Below are positions 59,501-64,000 of a DNA stretch of 64,000 bases, one piece after another. Position 1 is the first letter of the stretch. Each line of letters begins with the position of its first letter. The DNA is from Paramecium pentaurelia (lineage: Eukaryota > Ciliophora > Oligohymenophorea > Peniculida > Parameciidae), in contig CAJJDO010000102.1 of the NCBI GenBank assembly GCA_905183005.1, positions 198,098-262,097 on the forward strand, given 5' to 3'. The notes beneath the pieces were generated by a model. The model searched no databases and was not told the DNA's origin. It was given only the letters and a program-made list of their open reading frames with translations. Made by a program: the position numbers and the translations under genes.

Positions 59501-59994
59501 AAGAGGAATTCAGATGTTCTGATATGGAATTTAGATGTAAGACTAGTTCTCCAAGAGTAGGAAAGACATTTTCAGGAGGTTTTAGTTAAGCAATGAAGTA
59601 ATATGAGGAATAACAATTTGATAATGTTAGTTTAAATGAAAATATGGTAAGAATTGAAGATAATCTTTAATAGAATTAATATAAAGTTGATATTGATAAC
59701 ATTGATGAAGAAAAAGATGAACATACTATTAGATATGTTTGTATATTTAGTGAGGGAGTTCATAATTATAATTAAATGTCAATTGATAGATTGAAGAGTT
59801 TAATAGAAAAAAAGAATATTCATTTACTAGTTTTCAATATTGCAAATTAAAATATGAATATGCTTTATCTCAAATAATTATCCTAAGTTTCATAAGAAAG
59901 TAGATTTTTTACAAATGAAACTGAAATTAAGGATTTCTTTTAAAAACTTAGAACTAATGATTTCACAAAAAGAGTTTATTTAGAATTCTTCTGA
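56546..59994 (+). CDS. Large receptor-like membrane protein with TPR and von Willebrand A domains
   Basis: 1133 aa with introns of 25 and 22 nt and an exact frame. Order: TM1 (LILMIVFLSLYYFLFSLVLLL); an ectodomain of ~330 residues with RFARYYYGRSNRPNIN, SSKDWYETSISNCKAYNDC and MLYDGMGEQRVVFFSSYYF, reminiscent of Cache-type sensor domains; TM2 (IIIACALHLVLLFYFW). A cytosolic part follows with TPR-like repeats (GICANNIAKIHMRNQRYLEAMNEQ, RKYQLACILYNYSM, AFCFARAGMLEKARLELEEAE). A vWA-like domain begins LELIFLLDYSSEMTTEQF (MIDAS-type DxSxx) and continues VVQSLNDDSFVGLYAFN and IRYVCIFSEGV. A sensor with a cytosolic protein-binding output is plausible. No known family has this full architecture to my knowledge. 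Confidence 0.72.
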
Positions 59995-60343
59995 AAATTA
60001 TTTTCACTATTTATAGAAAATAGCATAATAAAAATATATATTATTATTATAGACTTATTGATATAAAGAGATTTAATTTAAATTTCTGTTTTGTAAAATA
60101 ATTAAAAGGAACAAATAACTTCCATTCTTAGAAATTGAAATTTAATAAGTAAATAATATTATGAAATAATCTTCTATTTCTACTTAAATGATTAAAATAT
60201 GAAAGATATCTACTCATTGTCATTATTATTGAAATAACATCATATATTTTTATAGAATCATTTACTTAGTGTGATGCAAATGATTTTCTATAAATGATAT
60301 ATGTTATCTGAGTTCTTAAATTTTAACAGCATTATCTATATTC
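59995..60343. other. AT-rich convergent spacer
   Basis: About 350 bases between two convergent stop codons. No coding frame or RNA motif was identified. Confidence 0.5.
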
Positions 60344-60973
60344 TCATTTCTAAAATATTAATACTGATTACTGTTATAATTATTATATTTTTAAGATAAT
60401 TTCAGCAATATTATCTCCTTAAAGATCAGTGTTTTTACTACAAATTTTTAGTTTTTTTAGAAGATGATGTTTGACTTAATTGACAGTTGAGCCTGGTATT
60501 TATTATGCAATATCTGTAAAGCTAGTTCCTTTTCTAGTTTATTCCATAATGAATGCCTCTTCAGATATTGTAAATCTTTATTTTGCTATTATATAGTTAA
60601 TATAATTACTTGATTTGCAAGATCTTGGTTTTAATTTTTTTTTGTCTTTTCTTTTGCTTTAACAATCTGAACATTATGAACAACTAGCTTCTGCTTCATA
60701 ATTATCTTCCAATTCGAATTATTGAGGTTGTTATAATAAATCTTATGGAAATTGTTATTCACATTTTTCAATATTAAAGTGATATCTTTCAATATCAGGA
60801 AAGAGATATTATTCGGTTTTTTTGGCAGATATCTCAAAAATAGATTATTCTTCTAAGATATTAGATCCAACATTAGTTGAAACATCTTAATCTTATTTAG
60901 GTGATGGAATGAATTATTATTTCCAAAAATTTGTAGCTTAATTACAAATTTTTTCAAGTCCATTTCTATTCAT
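60344..60973 (-). CDS. SANT/Myb-like nuclear protein
   Basis: 201 aa with one 24-nt intron (60586-60609). The N-terminal 100 residues are acidic and Gln/Ser-rich with a Cys cluster (ASCSQCSDC). A strongly basic patch follows (SKRKDKKKLKPRSCKS), a likely nuclear localisation signal. It leads into a single SANT/Myb-like helical domain: RFTISEEAFIMEQTRKGTSF, TDIAQQIPGSTVNQVKHHL, then LKKLKI. The tryptophans are replaced by Phe, Phe and His-type residues, as in SANT domains such as those of TFIIIB B''. DNA- or histone-tail binding is plausible; the partner is unknown. Confidence 0.65.
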
Positions 60974-61022
60974 TAGATTTAATAATTAAAAATGAAAAAC
61001 AGAAAATAATAATTAATAAAGC

Positions 61023-61959
61023 TCAAATTTTTCTTTTTATTTGAATACCATTTATTTCATTTGATTATCTACTTATTTTTCCTAAATATTATATTTCCTG
61101 TTACAAAATTGGTTCTGAATTTTTCCATTTTTCTATCTCTTTTTAACATGCATTTACTTCATTTAACTAAATATAAGTATCTTCTATTTTTTCTATTAAC
61201 ATTTTTAATAAATCATTATCAAGAATAATCTTTGATAAATTCTTTTCACTTAAATCTAAATCACATTCTTTATTATAGAGTTATTAATAACAATAACGAA
61301 ATGATTATTCTAAATGATTTAAACTCAATTTTTCACAACCATTATCATTTTATAAAAGAATTGCATTTCCAATTTTAAAATGTACTGCACTAAGTTCTTT
61401 ATAATTATATGAATTTTTCAATATATCTAATGCTGCATAAAAATTTAATAATCCATCCTTATAATCCTCTCTCCAAGTTTAAAGATCACCTATTCTTATC
61501 AAAATTAAACTCATTTCTAATTCAGTCTCATTAATTTTCGATCTAATCTCTATTTTTAATATATAAATTATATTTACATTGCAATTATTCTTATAATTTA
61601 TACATCTCTATATTTTACTTATCCAATCTATTTCTTATGATTGTTTTTGCTGCTTCTAAATTTTCAAAAGCCAATTGTGTATTTTTCAATTCTCTATCAT
61701 TTCTTGATATCTCTACACAATTTAATGAATTCTCTACAGAATCTTAAGATTATTCCAATATTTAAACTAAAATACTACCATATTCAAAATAAAATTAAGC
61801 CATATTATTATCCAATTAATCTTGATAATATTGAGCTGCTTTTTCAATTAATTTAACCATTTTCTCTTCCAACTCTCTCAAATCTATGCTTTCATTTTTT
61901 AAAGATCTAATTGCATCAAGCTCTTTGATTAATGACTTTTCTTTCTTTTTCGATTTCAT
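61023..61959 (-). CDS. NASP/Hif1-like histone chaperone (SHNi-TPR)
   Basis: 302 aa with one 28-nt intron. It starts with a basic stretch (KSKKKEKSLIKELDAI). TPR-like repeats then follow the NASP pattern: MVKLIEKAAQYYQDQL, then AQFYFEYGSILVQIL (family: AFFFYGKALLELAR), a helical spacer (LAFENLEAAKTIIRN) and ELEMSLILIRIGDLQTWRED with YKDGLLNFYAALDILK (family: DVHMKLGEVCIETERYEEAIEDF). KELSAVHFKIGNAIL and a coiled C-terminus follow. NASP proteins bind H3 or H3-H4 and linker histones. The frame stays open far upstream (ATG 62028, ATG 62628), so the N-terminus may be longer; 61959 is chosen for its sequence character. Confidence 0.6.
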
Positions 61960-62039
61960 TGTTTTATAAATTAAATATAAATTAAATACTATCATTAAAA
62001 GACAAGTCTTAAATAAATATTTATTCATCTCAAATACTT

Positions 62040-63719
62040 AAGAATTACATATTTATAATAAGTTTAATGACATTACAGTAGTATTTAAGGACTAAAATTG
62101 AATTTTAAGGAAAAAATCTTAGTTACTATTAAACGATAAAGTATATTATATGAAATCTTCAAATTAATTGTTATATGATAATATTATTAAATAAAATTAT
62201 TGTATTGTATTTGATCTCTTTTTTTAATATATTAAATATCTAATGGAAGAGTAATTCTATATGTAATTAATTAATATCTATAGATTCTGAATTTATTGAA
62301 TCAATAGATTATTCTTATAGGAAGATAAATGATTTAAATGTTTGAATTAATAAGTTCCTTCCATTTTAGAATATATATCAAAAATATAGATATATATTAT
62401 AATAGTTGTTAAGTTGATATTATGGATTATTTTAATAGTAATAAGGAGATTGTTAACTTTTTCAAGTTCTAAAGTTAAATTGGTAGTTATGGATAATTCT
62501 AAATTATTCCTAATTCTGAAAAAAATACTTTTTTTATATGTGGCATAATAATTCCTATTCAATTTAACATATCCTCTTTGTCTAACAGTTACAAAAGAGA
62601 TATGATAATAAAGTTCTTTACTATTCACCCAAATGCTTAAATTTGAATATTAATTAGATCCTATAAGACTCAATTTCATCAAAAGATGGATTTATATCTT
62701 ATAAGATGATTCCTAAAAGTAATATATAAATACAAAGAAATTATTTAAATTTTAAACTTATACTTGATCATCTATTATATTTGTAGCAATAATAAATCAA
62801 CTGAAAAATAATGTCACAAAAATATATTTTTTTTGTTCTTTAATTTACTCTATAATTATATCTTGGATTTTTATAATTAATTAAATTAATCAATATATAT
62901 GTTTATAGATAATTATTATTAAAATCATTAATTGAAGGTGTAAAAATGACTTTTTGTAAGATTACTTAAGGTAGACAACATTTTAAAATATGTTGGTTAA
63001 ATTTAATAAAAAGTAATTAAGTAATCATATCAATAATTTTAAATTATAAAAATTACAATATCCATAAAAAAGGCTACAAATTCACTTATAATAATAGTTT
63101 CTACCAATTAAAATCCCTTAGAAATTTTCAAAATACACCAGATAATTCTTTTCCAACCCCATAAAATATAGTATAATTCCAGAAAGATTATGTATTAATA
63201 TAATAAAAAAATCATATATTTCTTATAAATAGAAGATATAAATTATTATCAATCTTTTTTGTTCAAATTTTAATATAATTTAATTATAAAGATTAATTTC
63301 AATATTTTTATTCTTAAATACTAATAATGCTTAATTCTCATATTAAATAGTAGAGTTACCATTATAAAAATTTAGTTTATATTAATTATTGTGTTAATTT
63401 TTATTGTAATAAATTAATATAATTATAATAATAAATACATTTTCAACCTTATTATTGCTAAAGTAAACTTCCTTAAAATAATATTTCTATTATGACAATT
63501 TATTTAATTTACATTAATCAAGTTTGAATTAATTAATTATAGTTTTACATCAAAAATTTATTATCAGAATATTTATTAAGAGAAATATATTTTAATATAA
63601 ATAAAACAATTTCTAATAATATTTTATATAAATTATAATAATTCATTTGAGCAATTTTTTCGCTTTAACAATTAAATTATCAATTATGTAGGGTTTGACG
63701 TATTATTTCTCAGAAAATA
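62040..63719. other. Long AT-rich region without a supportable gene
   Basis: About 1.7 kb of almost pure A/T. A minus-strand frame is open from ATG 62628 down into the NASP-like gene without a TGA, but its residues are mostly Ile/Asn/Tyr/Leu as expected of translated A/T noise. No intron-restored genes, tRNA or snoRNA were seen between 62640 and 63719. Confidence 0.5.
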
Positions 63720-64000
63720 TCACTAAAAGAAATTTTCCTGAAGGGAAATGAGAGGAAACCTAATATAATATTTATATGATGATAAAACTTCAGTGATTGA
63801 GATTCTTTAAAATTCACCTTTTCCTCTGAGAAGTATTTATGTTTATCCTTTAAATATTGGTTTTCCTCTAATGTTGGAATAAACTTCTTTTGGAAATTTC
63901 TCCGATGTGTATCTGATTTATAAGGGAATTTTACATTCTTAAAAATATAGGACAGTCCTCATCCTCTATAAGATCTCCATTCATATCTCTCATACTAACA
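63720..64000 (-). CDS. 3' end of an unidentified gene (partial)
   Basis: Minus-strand coding sequence entering from the right edge. It reads RDMNGDLIEDEDCPIFLR, a 22-nt intron, then IYTSEKFPKEVYSNIRGK, PIFKGQTQILLRGKGEFQ and RISITEVLSSYKYYIRFPL, ending at TGA (63720-63722). GC content is higher than in the spacer next to it, and splicing restores one continuous frame. The visible ~80 residues belong to no family I recognise. Confidence 0.55.

Noticed and set aside
63774..63832. C-box-like TGATGA followed ~50 nt later by CTGA, looking like another C/D snoRNA
   Set aside because: The same bases are read in frame on the minus strand by the edge gene once its 22-nt intron is removed, and no antisense element to a conserved rRNA stretch is evident.
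1..64000. CRISPR arrays, insertion sequences, bacterial operon signals, tRNA or rRNA genes
   Set aside because: None seen; base composition, genetic code and intron structure are those of a ciliate macronuclear genome.

Overview
The window looks like macronuclear DNA of a Paramecium-type ciliate. It is extremely AT-rich. Long reading frames appear only when TAA and TAG are read as glutamine and TGA is the sole stop (genetic code 6). Genes are interrupted by tiny GT...AG introns of about 18-34 nt, mostly 23-28, and neighbours lie tens of bases apart. Exons were joined by hand. For most genes the total minus the called introns is an exact multiple of three, which supports those models. All names rest on motifs recognised by eye, not on searches.

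Layout. 1-8 kb: the 3' end of a gene, a mitochondrial p32/MAM33 protein, then four minus-strand genes head to tail (membrane transporter-like protein, Ser/Thr kinase, B-box/TPR protein, MFS transporter). 8-17 kb: three members of a cysteine-rich family (two with WD40-type C-termini, one short), plus a TMEM198/DUF4203-like membrane protein and an EF-hand protein that diverge with 8 bp between their start codons. 17-27.7 kb: an unresolved membrane gene, IFT20, a PP2C phosphatase, two unknown genes, a box C/D snoRNA candidate (minus strand), kinesin-2 and two short unknown genes. 28-36 kb: an FCP1/SCP-type phosphatase, two unknown genes, a RING protein, a three-repeat Myb protein with polyglutamine, and a dual-specificity phosphatase. 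36.3-38.4 kb: a 1064-bp direct duplication around a single N, probably an assembly artefact. 39-50.9 kb: a fourth cysteine-rich/WD40 paralogue, a twin-CX9C protein, a nucleoredoxin-like protein, a SHIPPO-repeat protein, two F-box proteins, a KDEL receptor, a twin-CX3C protein and an uncoupling-protein-like mitochondrial carrier. 51-64 kb: short unresolved genes, a candidate PP1 regulator, RPB5, a membrane-anchored M14 carboxypeptidase, a large receptor-like TPR/vWA protein, a SANT/Myb-like protein, a NASP-like histone chaperone and the 3' end of an edge gene.

The genes do not form one operon-like pathway. Several concern cilia (IFT20, kinesin-2, SHIPPO protein) or signalling (kinase, PP2C, DSP, SCP, candidate PP1 regulator). 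The most novel-looking element is the cysteine-rich family. Four paralogues carry eight copies of a module spaced C-x2-H-x20-C-x2-C (one copy has x19). Each protein has two copies separated by a coiled coil, the first always beginning at residue 10, and three of the four genes share an intron position. The second notable element is the snoRNA at about 22.7 kb, whose antisense element fits the universally conserved ACGAACGAGACC stretch of 18S rRNA.
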